Source: DATBFX01 sp036558305 (GTDB lineage Bacteria; Chloroflexota; Chloroflexia; Thermomicrobiales; UBA6265). From it: DNA of 13,022 nucleotides. The translations under genes and the position numbers were made by a program. Position 1 is the stretch's first letter; every line of letters starts with the position of its first letter. The notes under the pieces are model-generated. The model was not told where the DNA came from. It searched no databases and worked only from the letters and a program-made list of their open reading frames with translations. Shown here one piece after another: positions 6,676 to 12,896 of this stretch. Where the stretch lies: positions 1 to 13,022 of the forward strand of contig DATBFX010000607.1 of assembly GCA_036558305.1 (NCBI GenBank), written 5' to 3'.

Positions 6676-8274
6676 ATGGCGGACCTGTCCGACCAACCCC
6701 TGTGGTGGCAGCGCGGCATCATCTACCAGATCTACCCGCGTTCGTTCCAGGACGGCAACGGCGACGGCGTCGGCGATCTGCCGGGGATCACGCGCCGGTT
6801 GGACTACCTGCGGGAGCTCGGCGTCGATGCGATCTGGCTCTCGCCGATCTTCCCCTCGCCGATGGCCGATTTCGGATACGACGTCGCCGAGTATTGCGAT
6901 GTCGATCCGCTGTTCGGCACCCTCGCCGACTTCGACGAACTCCTGGCCGCGGCGCACGCCCGCGGTCTGAAGGTGATGCTCGATTGGGTGCCCAATCACA
7001 CCTCCGACGAGCACCCGTGGTTCCGCGCCTCGCGGTCGTCCCGCGACGATCCCAAGCGCGACTGGTACCTCTGGCGCGATCCCGGACCGGACGGCGGGCC
7101 GCCGACCAACTGGTTGAGCGTCTTCGGCGGCAGCGGTTGGGAACTCGACGAGGCGACCGGGCAGTACTACTACCACGCCTTCCTGAAGGAGCAACCCGAT
7201 CTCAACTGGCGAAATCCCGCGGTGCAAGAGGCGATGTTCGAGACGTTGCGGTTCTGGTTGAACCGCGGCGGCGACGGATTCCGGGTTGACGTGATGTGGC
7301 ACATGATCAAGGACGACCGGTACCGCGACAACCCGCCGAATTCCGAACCCGACCCCGCCAACCCTTACAGCGCCGTAGTTCCGGTCTACACCACGGATCG
7401 ACCCGAGGTGCACGAGATCGTCCGCAAGATGCGCCGGGTCTTCGACGGGTACGACGAGCGCGTCATGGTCGGCGAGATCTACCTGCCGGTCGAGCACCTG
7501 GTGGGGTACTACGGGGCGGACGGACTCGGTTGCCACCTGCCCTTCAACTTCCAGTTGGTCACGGCGCCCTGGGACGCCCGCGGTATCGCCACCTACGTCG
7601 AGAACTACGAGTCGTTGCTGCCGACCGGCGCCTGGCCGAACTGGGTCCTCGGCAACCACGACCGGCCGCGGATCGCGACGCGGGTCGGTCTTGCCCAGGC
7701 GCGGGTGGCCGCGATCCTCCTTTTGACGCTACGCGGCACGCCGACGATGTACTACGGGGACGAGATCGGTATGCGCAACGTCCCGATTCCGCCCGGTCGC
7801 GAGCAGGACCCCCTCATGGGCAGGATCCCCGGTCGCGGGCGCGATCCGGAGCGGACCCCGACGCGGTGGGATGCCGGTCCCAACGCCGGGTTCACGACGG
7901 CCGAACCGTGGCTGCCGATCGGCGACGACGTCGCGACCGTCAACGTCGCTGCAGAGCGCGACGATCCCGGCTCGATGCTCTCCCTGTATCGGCGGTTGGT
8001 CGCGCTCCGCCGAGCCGAACCGGCCTTCGAGATCGGTTCGTATCGGGGCATTCCCGCCGAGGGCGATCTCCTGGTCTTCGTCCGCGAGCATCGAGGGAGG
8101 CGGTTCCTGGTTGCGCTCAACCTCGGCGCCATCCCGGCGGCGCTCGCGGTGGGCGATCCGGTGGCTCGGGGCCGCGTGCGACTTGGCACCCACGCGGACC
8201 GCGACGGGGAGACGGTCGATGGCGGCGTCCGGCTGCGCGGCGATGAAGGGGTTGTGATCGAATTGGGCGGGTGA
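6676..8274 (+). CDS. GH13 family alpha-glucosidase
   Basis: A 532-residue cytoplasmic enzyme of the alpha-amylase family that releases glucose from the non-reducing end of alpha-linked oligosaccharides. The (beta/alpha)8 barrel begins at WWQRGIIYQIYPRSFQDGNG. Conserved regions are DWVPNH (103-108), GFRVDVMWH with nucleophile Asp205, VMVGEIYLP with acid/base Glu267, and VLGNHDRPR with stabiliser Asp329. TPTMYYGDEIG and a beta-sandwich C domain follow. The length is normal and no signal peptide is seen. Val after the nucleophile is, in the oligo-1,6-glucosidase/maltase group, linked to alpha-1,6 acceptance; applying that rule here is tentative. Strong GGAGGAGGAG precedes the ATG. No sugar transporter lies beside it. 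It is divergent from the large LuxR regulator, with candidate operators between them. Confidence 0.95.
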   Translation: MADLSDQPLWWQRGIIYQIYPRSFQDGNGDGVGDLPGITRRLDYLRELGVDAIWLSPIFPSPMADFGYDVAEYCDVDPLFGTLADFDELLAAAHARGLKVMLDWVPNHTSDEHPWFRASRSSRDDPKRDWYLWRDPGPDGGPPTNWLSVFGGSGWELDEATGQYYYHAFLKEQPDLNWRNPAVQEAMFETLRFWLNRGGDGFRVDVMWHMIKDDRYRDNPPNSEPDPANPYSAVVPVYTTDRPEVHEIVRKMRRVFDGYDERVMVGEIYLPVEHLVGYYGADGLGCHLPFNFQLVTAPWDARGIATYVENYESLLPTGAWPNWVLGNHDRPRIATRVGLAQARVAAILLLTLRGTPTMYYGDEIGMRNVPIPPGREQDPLMGRIPGRGRDPERTPTRWDAGPNAGFTTAEPWLPIGDDVATVNVAAERDDPGSMLSLYRRLVALRRAEPAFEIGSYRGIPAEGDLLVFVREHRGRRFLVALNLGAIPAALAVGDPVARGRVRLGTHADRDGETVDGGVRLRGDEGVVIELGG

Positions 8275-8300
8275 ACCGGATCGGGCGTGCCTCGCGTAGA

Positions 8301-8328
8301 ATGCGGACGACGAGCGCGGGTTCCGCAT
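8301..8328 (+). promoter_or_regulatory. Inverted repeat in the leader of the two-gene cassette
   Basis: ATGCGGA (8301-8307) and TCCGCAT (8322-8328) are exact inverted repeats with a 14-base spacer, just before the ribosome site of the gene at 8347. A TAGAAT sequence at 8297-8302, close to a -10 box, overlaps the left arm; no good -35 is visible. The site could be an operator or a leader hairpin controlling the cassette. Confidence 0.35.
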
Positions 8329-8346
8329 CTCGGAGATGGGAGAGCG

Positions 8347-8811
8347 ATGGCGCAGCGTTCCCGCACCAGGATCGATCCCAAAACCTTCCTCAAGGACGAC
8401 CGAGAGGCGATCGAGCGGATGTTGCCGCCTGCACTCGCGCCGATTGCCTCTGCCGTCCTGGCATCGCGAGCGATGCTCGATTTGCCAGACGATTGGGACG
8501 GCGAAGGCAGTCCCGGCTATCGTGAGGGCACCTGGCTGCGTGCGGTGGAGTTTGCGGTCGGCAACGCGTTGGGATTCTGGGAAGAGTACGGCGTGGCGGT
8601 TCCGGCACCGAAGCTGCGCAAAGGCCCGGTCGGTAGTGTCGATCTTCATTGGCGAGGGACCGACCGCGAACTTCTCGTCAACATCCCGTCCGAGGAAACC
8701 GCCGCCGCCGACTATTACGGTGACGACCTCGCGGGCGGACACGTCGCCAAAGGGACCCTCGATCCAACCGAAGACAATTTCTGGCTGCTGATGTGGCTGA
8801 CGAAAATGTAG
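8347..8811 (+). CDS. Conserved hypothetical protein, first gene of a two-gene cassette
   Basis: A 154-residue soluble protein with no membrane span. The N-terminal half is helical (FLKDDREAIERMLPPALAPI). It is followed by DLPDDWDGEGSPGYREGTWLR, which resembles the WDG motif of a family I recall as widespread and uncharacterised, often encoded before a second conserved small gene, as here. The second half is beta-like: GSVDLHWRGTDRELLVNIP, then a DYYGDD segment and FWLLMWLTKM at the end. The ATG at 8347 was chosen over a GTG at 8287 because a GGAGATGGGAG ribosome region lies just before it and the protein pattern begins there. The stop overlaps the next start by 19 bases, so the two products are probably made together. 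No function can be assigned; toxin-antitoxin or defence roles are possibilities only. Confidence 0.72.
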   Translation: MAQRSRTRIDPKTFLKDDREAIERMLPPALAPIASAVLASRAMLDLPDDWDGEGSPGYREGTWLRAVEFAVGNALGFWEEYGVAVPAPKLRKGPVGSVDLHWRGTDRELLVNIPSEETAAADYYGDDLAGGHVAKGTLDPTEDNFWLLMWLTKM

Positions 8812-9209
8812 GTCGGCGGCCAATCGAGGAAATTCCGGACAGCGACTCCCTTTACATGCGCGTCCACCGTCGTTGGTTCGACCAATTGGGCGATCTCGAT
8901 CCCGGCTGTTTTCAAAACCACCCGAAGAAGACGGGCGGCATGTCGACCGATTGGAGTCGATACGCGACCCCGGAAGAGACGCGGGATCGTGCACTGCGGA
9001 GCGATCCCGCCGACAACGCAGTCCTCGCACTCGGCGTCGGCGCCGTCCGTGCGATTCCCGCCCAAATCGTCGTCCATGCCCCGATTCAAGGTGAGCTCGG
9101 CATCCCGGACAATCGGGCGCATGCCGAGGTGTTCGGCCCCAAGAACGCGGAGAGCCGCGTGCACTTTCTCCGCATCTATCGACTCGTCCTTGCCCTCGAT
9201 TCACGATAA
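8793..9209 (+). CDS. Conserved hypothetical protein, second gene of the cassette
   Basis: A 138-residue soluble protein starting at a GTG inside the end of the previous gene. Visible blocks are EIPDSDSLYMRVHRRWF, GGMSTDWSRYATPEETR, ALGVGAVRAIPAQIVVHAPI and NRAHAEVFGPKN. They match a pattern I recall from uncharacterised proteins across many bacteria (IPD...L..R.H, MS.DW..Y, and a late H.P...NxAHA.V block). The conserved His in VVHAPI and AHAEV could be catalytic or structural. The start has no good ribosome site of its own, which fits translational coupling. The gene reads to a TAA at 9207; no clear terminator follows, only weak inverted repeats from 9241. The biological role is unknown. Confidence 0.7.
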   Translation: MADENVGRRPIEEIPDSDSLYMRVHRRWFDQLGDLDPGCFQNHPKKTGGMSTDWSRYATPEETRDRALRSDPADNAVLALGVGAVRAIPAQIVVHAPIQGELGIPDNRAHAEVFGPKNAESRVHFLRIYRLVLALDSR

Positions 9210-9240
9210 GCGAAGGCGACCTCTGCACACCCCGAACCGG

Positions 9241-9313
9241 CGAGTCGTGCGCCCGGTGCGATGACTCGTCGGACGCCTCCGTCTTGCCGGTCTCGGCAAT
9301 ATTACCGAGTCGT
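9241..9313. repeat. Repeat-rich intergenic block with an 18-bp near-palindrome
   Basis: CTCGGCAATATTACCGAG (9292-9309) is a palindrome except for one mismatched pair. CTCGGCAA recurs at 9331-9338. CGAGTCGT occurs at 9241-9248 and 9306-9313, with its inverse GACTCG at 9263-9268. Together with TTGCCG/CGGCAA (9284-9299), this makes several alternative hairpins between the two-gene cassette and the small-gene operon. It may combine a weak terminator for the first with an operator for the second. No T-run is seen. Confidence 0.35.
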
Positions 9314-9469
9314 CTCCTTAAGCAGACCGCCTCGGCAAATCGGTAGTCGCGCCGATGGCGGCGTGACGGTCGGGTGGGATGATGGTGTCAGAAGCCCGAT
9401 GGCGGGCGGTCGATGAAGCGACGTAAGCGGCACGATAGGTGACTGCGACGCAGGAGAGGAGGGTTCACC

Positions 9470-9700
9470 ATGACCCGGCGAATGGACGAGCGGATGATCG
9501 AGACGGCCGACCTGTCGCAACCGGTCGACCTCGGGTGCAGCAATGGGCTCGGATTTTTGATGCGGGAACGGCGGCGGATGATGCTCCACAACGGCGTCAT
9601 GGGGCGCACGGTGGAGCCGGCAGTCCCGGCGCGGTTGATCCGGTTGATGGCCGGTCGCGGCGTCCGCCGTGGCGATCTGACGATCGACGGAGCGCGGTAG
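9470..9700 (+). CDS. Small hypothetical protein, first gene of a micro-operon
   Basis: A 76-residue protein, basic and Met-rich (for example MRERRRMMLHNGVMG), with no membrane span or recognised domain. The start is convincing: GGAGAGGAGGG lies just before the ATG. Codons keep the high third-position GC of neighbouring genes, and the stop is only 2 bases before the next ATG. A single Cys lies in LGCSNGLGF. The Arg content would fit a nucleic-acid or protein-binding role, but that is a guess. A longer overlapping frame from 9439 gives an Arg/Gly-rich translation and was not chosen. Confidence 0.6.
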   Translation: MTRRMDERMIETADLSQPVDLGCSNGLGFLMRERRRMMLHNGVMGRTVEPAVPARLIRLMAGRGVRRGDLTIDGAR

Positions 9701-9702
9701 AC

Positions 9703-9978
9703 ATGGTGGTCGATGCGGTATCGGGACAGACGCGGACGCGCTCCACGGAGGCACCGCGGGTCGACCGGTGGGCCGCCCTGGCGGCCGTAGAGGAGATGCT
9801 ATCGGGCGCGGAACGCCGGTTCGGCAGCTCCGGCGACGGCGTCTTGCTCGATCGCTACGCCCTGGAAGCAGTCATCGATCTCCTCAACTCGCCGGCGCGG
9901 GTGACGGAGTTCTTTCCCGAGCTGGCGATGCGGACGGTCCGCGACCGGGTCGACGCGGGCGCGGTACGGAATCGGTGA
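9703..9978 (+). CDS. Small helical hypothetical protein, second gene of the micro-operon
   Basis: A 91-residue protein, mostly alpha-helical after a polar N-terminal 20 residues: RWAALAAVEEMLSGAERRFG, then LDRYALEAVIDLL and ARVTEFFPELAMRTVRDRV. The order of helices loosely recalls three-helix dimerisation domains found in actinobacterial small proteins (late motif of the form R..EF.P.L..R..R..), but this is weak. No signal peptide or membrane span is seen. The ATG at 9703 is 2 bases past the previous stop, so translation is probably coupled. An in-frame extension back to 9439 overlaps the 76-residue gene and looks non-coding. Its TGA overlaps the start of the next gene (GTGA). Confidence 0.62.
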   Translation: MVVDAVSGQTRTRSTEAPRVDRWAALAAVEEMLSGAERRFGSSGDGVLLDRYALEAVIDLLNSPARVTEFFPELAMRTVRDRVDAGAVRNR

Positions 9979-10070
9979 ACGCGTTGCTGGGTGCCTTCGT
10001 CGTGGTCGCGCTGATCCTGTTGGACCTCGTCGACTCGCGCGGCTGGAACGCGGAGCACCCGGAAGGTTAA
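9975..10070 (+). CDS. 31-residue single-span membrane peptide
   Basis: A GTG at 9975 overlaps the TGA of the previous gene in a GTGA junction, the classic layout for coupled translation. The peptide is a short start (MNALLG), a hydrophobic span AFVVVALILLDLV (about residues 7-19) and a polar tail SRGWNAEHPEG. This looks like a small membrane protein that could anchor or modulate the two upstream products. Only a weak ribosome site (CGGA) is seen. The terminator-like hairpin begins 26 bases after its stop, which supports the gene end. Such short genes are often missed; without conservation data it remains a candidate. Confidence 0.5.
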   Translation: MNALLGAFVVVALILLDLVDSRGWNAEHPEG

Positions 10071-10095
10071 GCGACCGATCTGATCGTAATGCTTC

Positions 10096-10142
10096 TGAGG
10101 TCGAGCCGGAGCGCGTTGGCTTCTGCTCGGCCTCATTTGTGT
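10096..10142 (+). terminator. Terminator-like hairpin after the micro-operon
   Basis: TGAGGTCGAGC (10096-10106) pairs with GCTCGGCCTCA (10125-10135) over 11 bp with one G-T wobble and an 18-base loop, followed by TTTGTGT. It lies 26 bases past the stop of the membrane peptide and before the convergent gene ending at 10180. The T-tract is short, but this is the most terminator-like structure in the window. Confidence 0.5.
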
Positions 10143-10179
10143 CCGGCGCCGGTTCGCGGTGTGGGCGGGTTGCGGCCGG

Positions 10180-10413
10180 TCACGGCGCGGCGATGCGGTC
10201 TGCCGACCCCGAGGCGACGTGGGCGGTCGGGATGGTGTCGGGGAGCGGCTGCCGGGCCAGCACCAGACCGCTGGCCGCCTCGACGAGGAGCACTTCGCCG
10301 CGCTCGCCCAAACGGGCGAGTCGGGCGACGCGTGCGGCAAATTGGCGGGGATCGTCGCAGGGCGTGCGGCGCGTCTTCACGTTCCGATGCTCGACGACCC
10401 AGGTTGTGTCCAT
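10180..10413 (-). CDS. Small hypothetical protein
   Basis: A 77-residue soluble protein: a basic N-terminal part (VVEHRNVKTRRTPC), a helix FAARVARLARLGERG, then EVLLVEAASGLVLARQPLP, which looks like a beta-hairpin, and a polar tail. No known domain was recognised. Codon choice matches neighbouring genes, with strong third-position GC, and this minus-strand frame is far less Arg/Pro-biased than the overlapping frames. The ATG at 10413 has AGGGG about 9 bases upstream. It is convergent with the micro-operon and follows the toxin-antitoxin pair on the same strand after about 137 bases without a gene. Confidence 0.55.
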   Translation of the reverse strand: MDTTWVVEHRNVKTRRTPCDDPRQFAARVARLARLGERGEVLLVEAASGLVLARQPLPDTIPTAHVASGSADRIAAP

Positions 10414-10530
10414 CCCCGATTGCCCCTGCCCCGAACGGCCCCCGCCGTCGGATGCCCCCAGGGTACGGCGGACCGCCCGGTCGGGCCATACCCCGCGGGT
10501 CGGAAGCAGGGGGAAGGACGGAGGTCCCGG

Positions 10531-10550
10531 CGTAGGAATGGCGGCCTACG
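10531..10550 (-). terminator. Short hairpin directly after the toxin gene
   Basis: CGTAGG (10531-10536) and CCTACG (10545-10550) form a 6-bp stem with an eight-base loop, touching the stop codon of the DUF5615-like gene. No T-run follows on the minus strand. It is a weak terminator or mRNA-end structure at best. Confidence 0.3.
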
Positions 10551-11003
10551 TTAGGCGATAGGCGTTTCCGTTTCTTCAGCGTCTGGCTGGGAGTGCTCTT
10601 CGCTCCACGAGCCGGAGCGATCCATGAGGAACAATCGGTTCTCCGTTGAATCGACCGAGCGCAAGAACGAGTCGATCGCTGCCGCGAGCGATTCGGCATC
10701 TATCTCTCGCCCATTCGGAACGATCAGGATGCCGTGGTGGAGGCGGCCGGTCACGCTCCAGAGCCGGGCGCAGGCGAGCCACGCCTCATGCAGTACCTCG
10801 AAGTCCCGCCGGTTGGCCGTGATGAAGAGCCGATGGTGGTCGACCGCAAAAACGAGTTGTTGCACGTCCGACTGACCCTTGTTGCCCGACTCTTCGGTGT
10901 GCATCGAGTCGTGTCCGAGAGCGGACAACAGCCGGCTGCCCGCCTTCGCGACGTCCTCGTCGACGTAGGCCGGCCGCATCGGGTCAGGAGCGGTGGGATT
11001 CAT
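10551..11003 (-). CDS. DUF5615-like PIN-fold protein, probable toxin
   Basis: A 150-residue protein with the pattern of the DUF5615/Mut7-C-type PIN-like family: an early acidic block YVDEDVAKAGSRLLSALGHD, then GNKGQSDVQQLVFAVDHHRL and LFITANRRDFEVLHE. The acidic residues (DEDV, SD, and D in ANRRDF) are where a PIN nuclease binds metal. A C-terminal tail of about 35 residues (DRSGSWSEEHSQPDAEE) is acidic and unusual. Members are commonly paired with DUF433 proteins, as here, and are thought to be RNase toxins; activity has not been seen in this sequence. The ATG at 11003 overlaps the end of the partner gene by 20 bases; a shorter start at 10979 is possible. Confidence 0.8.
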   Translation of the reverse strand: MNPTAPDPMRPAYVDEDVAKAGSRLLSALGHDSMHTEESGNKGQSDVQQLVFAVDHHRLFITANRRDFEVLHEAWLACARLWSVTGRLHHGILIVPNGREIDAESLAAAIDSFLRSVDSTENRLFLMDRSGSWSEEHSQPDAEETETPIA

Positions 11004-11280
11004 TTTCGAGCAGAATCCTCGCCTCGATAAGGTCGCGGTGCCTCTCGTAATAGCGGATTGCCGCGCGGATGTCCGCGTCGGACAAATCCCAGTCCGACTT
11101 CGTCGTTTCGATGTCCCAGTTGCGGCCTTGTAGGTAGTCGATGATCACCCAGACTTGAGTCCCGTGATCGCGGAGGCGCGCGTTGTCGCGTCCGGATCGG
11201 TGGGGATCCTGGACGACGAGCGCATCCAGTTCGACATCGTCGATGTCAGCGCCTTGTCGGGCAAATCTCGTCGTCGCCAT
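10984..11280 (-). CDS. DUF433-like protein, probable antitoxin
   Basis: A 98-residue protein. Its central part, GTQVWVIIDYLQGRNWDIET, followed by TKSDWDLSDADIRAAIRYYERH, follows the DUF433 pattern of a small DNA-binding HTH: a V..I...L..G.......... core, then L....I..A..YY..H. The family is linked to VapB-like antitoxins that repress their operon and neutralise a PIN-type partner. The ATG at 11280 has a strong GGAGG 6 bases upstream. Its 3' end overlaps the partner toxin gene by 20 bases, the usual antitoxin-first order. The pair sits directly after the dihydrolipoamide dehydrogenase gene on the same strand, separated by a GC-rich hairpin. Confidence 0.78.
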   Translation of the reverse strand: MATTRFARQGADIDDVELDALVVQDPHRSGRDNARLRDHGTQVWVIIDYLQGRNWDIETTKSDWDLSDADIRAAIRYYERHRDLIEARILLENESHRS

Positions 11281-11297
11281 GTCGATCCTCCAATTCT

Positions 11298-11323
11298 CGG
11301 GGCCGGCCTCGCCGCCGGCCCCG
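11298..11323 (-). terminator. GC-rich hairpin after the dihydrolipoamide dehydrogenase gene
   Basis: CGGGGCCGGC (11298-11307) and GCCGGCCCCG (11314-11323) make a perfect 10-bp stem with a six-base loop. It begins 12 bases past the stop of the dehydrogenase gene and lies 18 bases before the antitoxin start. No T-run follows on the minus strand, as with the hairpin at 3156-3181. It may end most transcripts or slow read-through into the toxin-antitoxin pair. Confidence 0.5.
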
Positions 11324-11335
11324 TGCTGCCGTCGA

Positions 11336-12757
11336 TCAGATGTGGATGGCGTGCCCGAGCCAGTCGTGGGCCGCTTCGCCGATGACTTCGGAGATGGTCG
11401 GGTGGGGGTGGACGCTGATGGCGAGTTCCATCGGCGTGCTCTCCAGCAGGCGGGCGAGACCGGCTTCGGCGATCAGCTCGGTGGCGTGGGGGCCGATGAT
11501 GTGGACGCCGAGGAGGTCGTTGGTGTCGGCGTCGGCGACGATCTTGGTGAACCCATCCGTGTGGCCCTCGATGCTGGCCTTGGCGTTCGGTTTCATCGGG
11601 AAACGGCCGACCTTGACGTTGTGACCGAGTTTGGCCGCTTCCTGCTCGGAGAGACCGACGCTGCCGATCTCCGGTTCGCAGTAGGTGCAGGAGGGCGAGT
11701 TGAGCTCGTCGAGCGGGAAGGGGTTGAGCCCGCAGATGTGCTCGACGGCGATGATGCCGTGGTGCATCGCGGTGTGGGCGAGGAGCTGGCGGCCGGTGAC
11801 GTCGCCGATCGCGTAGACGTGGGGGACGTTGGTGCGCAACATGCTGTCGACCGGGATGTAGTCGCCCTCGGTTTTGACGCCGACCTCTTCCAGACCGATG
11901 TCCTCGATGTTCCCCTGACGACCGGCGCCGACGAGGAGGACGTCGGCCTCGACGGTGCGCTCCTTGCCTTTGGCGTCTTTGATGCGCATGGTGACGCCGT
12001 TCTTGCCGACGTCGATGTCGTCGGCGGTCGGGCGGGCGCCGATGGCGAGGTCCATCTTTTGCCGCTGGAAGGCGCGAGTCAGTTGATCGGAGATTTCCTT
12101 GTCCTCCATCGGGACGATGTTGCCGACGAGGGTCACCTGCGACCCGTAGCGGTGGTAGACGGAGGCCCACTCGACACCGGTGGCGCCGCCGCCGCGGATG
12201 ATAAAGCTGTTCGGCAGGTGGTCGAGGACGACGGCGTGGTCGGAGTTGATGACGCGCGGCGGATCCCAATCGACGCCCTTGATCGGGCGGGGGCGGGAAC
12301 CGGTGTCGATGATGACGTCCTTCGCCTGGAGGCTGAAGGGGGCGCTGCCGTCTTTCGGGGTGACGCCGACGGTGGTGGCCGAGAGGAGGCGACCGCGCCC
12401 CATGAAGACCGGGATCTTGTGCTTCTTCTCGAAGAGGTAGAGGAGGCCCTTGTACTGACCCTCGACGATCTTGAGCGAGCGTTGGAGGGCGGTGTCGTAG
12501 TTGAAACAGACGTCGCCGCCGACCTCGACGCCGAACTCCTTGGCCTTTTTGACCTGATCGAAGACGTCGGCCGACTTGAGGAAGGCCTTGGTCGGGATGC
12601 AACCGCGGTGGAGGCAGCACCCGCCGAGGATGAGTTCTTCGACGACGGCGACGTTGAGACCGAGTTGCTTGGCGCGGATGGCGGCGACGTAACCGCCGGT
12701 GCCGCCGCCGAGGACGACGAGATCGAACTGGTGAGCCGGGGTTCCTACCTCTGGCAT
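11336..12757 (-). CDS. lpdA: Dihydrolipoamide dehydrogenase (E3)
   Basis: A 473-residue flavoprotein that reoxidises dihydrolipoamide in 2-oxoacid dehydrogenase or glycine-cleavage complexes and passes electrons to NAD. The FAD-binding motif is LGGGTGG (16-22). The redox disulfide is Cys48-Cys53 in GGCCLHRGCIPTK, with an extra Cys47. The NAD motif is GGGATG (189-194). HVYAIGDVTG (313-322) is the second FAD motif, and the catalytic His452-Glu457 pair lies in HPHPTISE. The interface domain contains SPSCTYCEPEIGSVGLSE. The residue at the end of the second NAD-fold strand, usually Glu, is Gly212 (QVTLVGNIVP). No E1 or E2 gene is in the window. The ATG at 12757 has AAGGGAG upstream; the longer in-frame ATG at 12787 lacks a ribosome site. 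Confidence 0.94.
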   Translation of the reverse strand: MPEVGTPAHQFDLVVLGGGTGGYVAAIRAKQLGLNVAVVEELILGGCCLHRGCIPTKAFLKSADVFDQVKKAKEFGVEVGGDVCFNYDTALQRSLKIVEGQYKGLLYLFEKKHKIPVFMGRGRLLSATTVGVTPKDGSAPFSLQAKDVIIDTGSRPRPIKGVDWDPPRVINSDHAVVLDHLPNSFIIRGGGATGVEWASVYHRYGSQVTLVGNIVPMEDKEISDQLTRAFQRQKMDLAIGARPTADDIDVGKNGVTMRIKDAKGKERTVEADVLLVGAGRQGNIEDIGLEEVGVKTEGDYIPVDSMLRTNVPHVYAIGDVTGRQLLAHTAMHHGIIAVEHICGLNPFPLDELNSPSCTYCEPEIGSVGLSEQEAAKLGHNVKVGRFPMKPNAKASIEGHTDGFTKIVADADTNDLLGVHIIGPHATELIAEAGLARLLESTPMELAISVHPHPTISEVIGEAAHDWLGHAIHI

Positions 12758-12833
12758 CGGATTGATCACTCCCTTGGGTGAGCGCATCGCGGTGGTGCAG
12801 CACCCGGCCGGGCTCGCCGCGATCAGCCCGTCG

Positions 12834-12853
12834 CGGCCGGGGTTTCCCGGCCG
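12834..12853 (-). other. Hairpin in the leader region of the dehydrogenase gene
   Basis: CGGCCGGG (12834-12841) and CCCGGCCG (12846-12853) form an 8-bp stem with a GTTT loop, about 77 bases upstream of the dehydrogenase ATG and just past the candidate -10 box. It would sit at or near the 5' end of the mRNA. It could be a leader structure or chance. Confidence 0.35.
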
Positions 12854-12856
12854 GCA

Positions 12857-12883
12857 AGTATACGCGCGAGGGCGAGGAGTCAG
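12857..12883 (-). promoter_or_regulatory. Candidate promoter for the dehydrogenase gene
   Basis: On the minus strand, CTGACT (12883-12878) and TATACT (12862-12857) resemble -35 and -10 boxes, with a shorter than ideal 15-base spacer. TATACT stands out in this GC-rich stretch. It would give a leader of about 95 bases before the ATG at 12757, carrying the 12834-12853 hairpin. Confidence 0.35.
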
Positions 12884-12896
12884 GAGTGAGGCGAGA

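Noticed and set aside
4848..6722. Minus-strand frame of 624 codons overlapping the large LuxR gene
   Set aside because: It is the Arg/Pro-rich frame-shifted shadow of the ATPase-LuxR gene, which carries the Walker motifs and the HTH.
9439..9978. Longer start (9439) for the 91-residue gene
   Set aside because: The extension overlaps the 76-residue gene, is Arg/Gly/Asp-rich and has a worse start; the ATG at 9703 sits 2 bases after the previous stop.
10133..10699. Minus-strand frame of 188 codons across the toxin 3' end
   Set aside because: Its Arg/Pro-rich composition and overlap with the DUF5615-like gene and the 77-residue gene in another frame point to a shadow.
11183..12781. Long plus-strand reading frame (532 codons) opposite the dehydrogenase gene
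   Set aside because: The translation is Asp/Val/Gly/Glu-rich and domain-free, a known antisense artefact in GC-rich genomes; the opposite strand encodes an unmistakable E3 enzyme.
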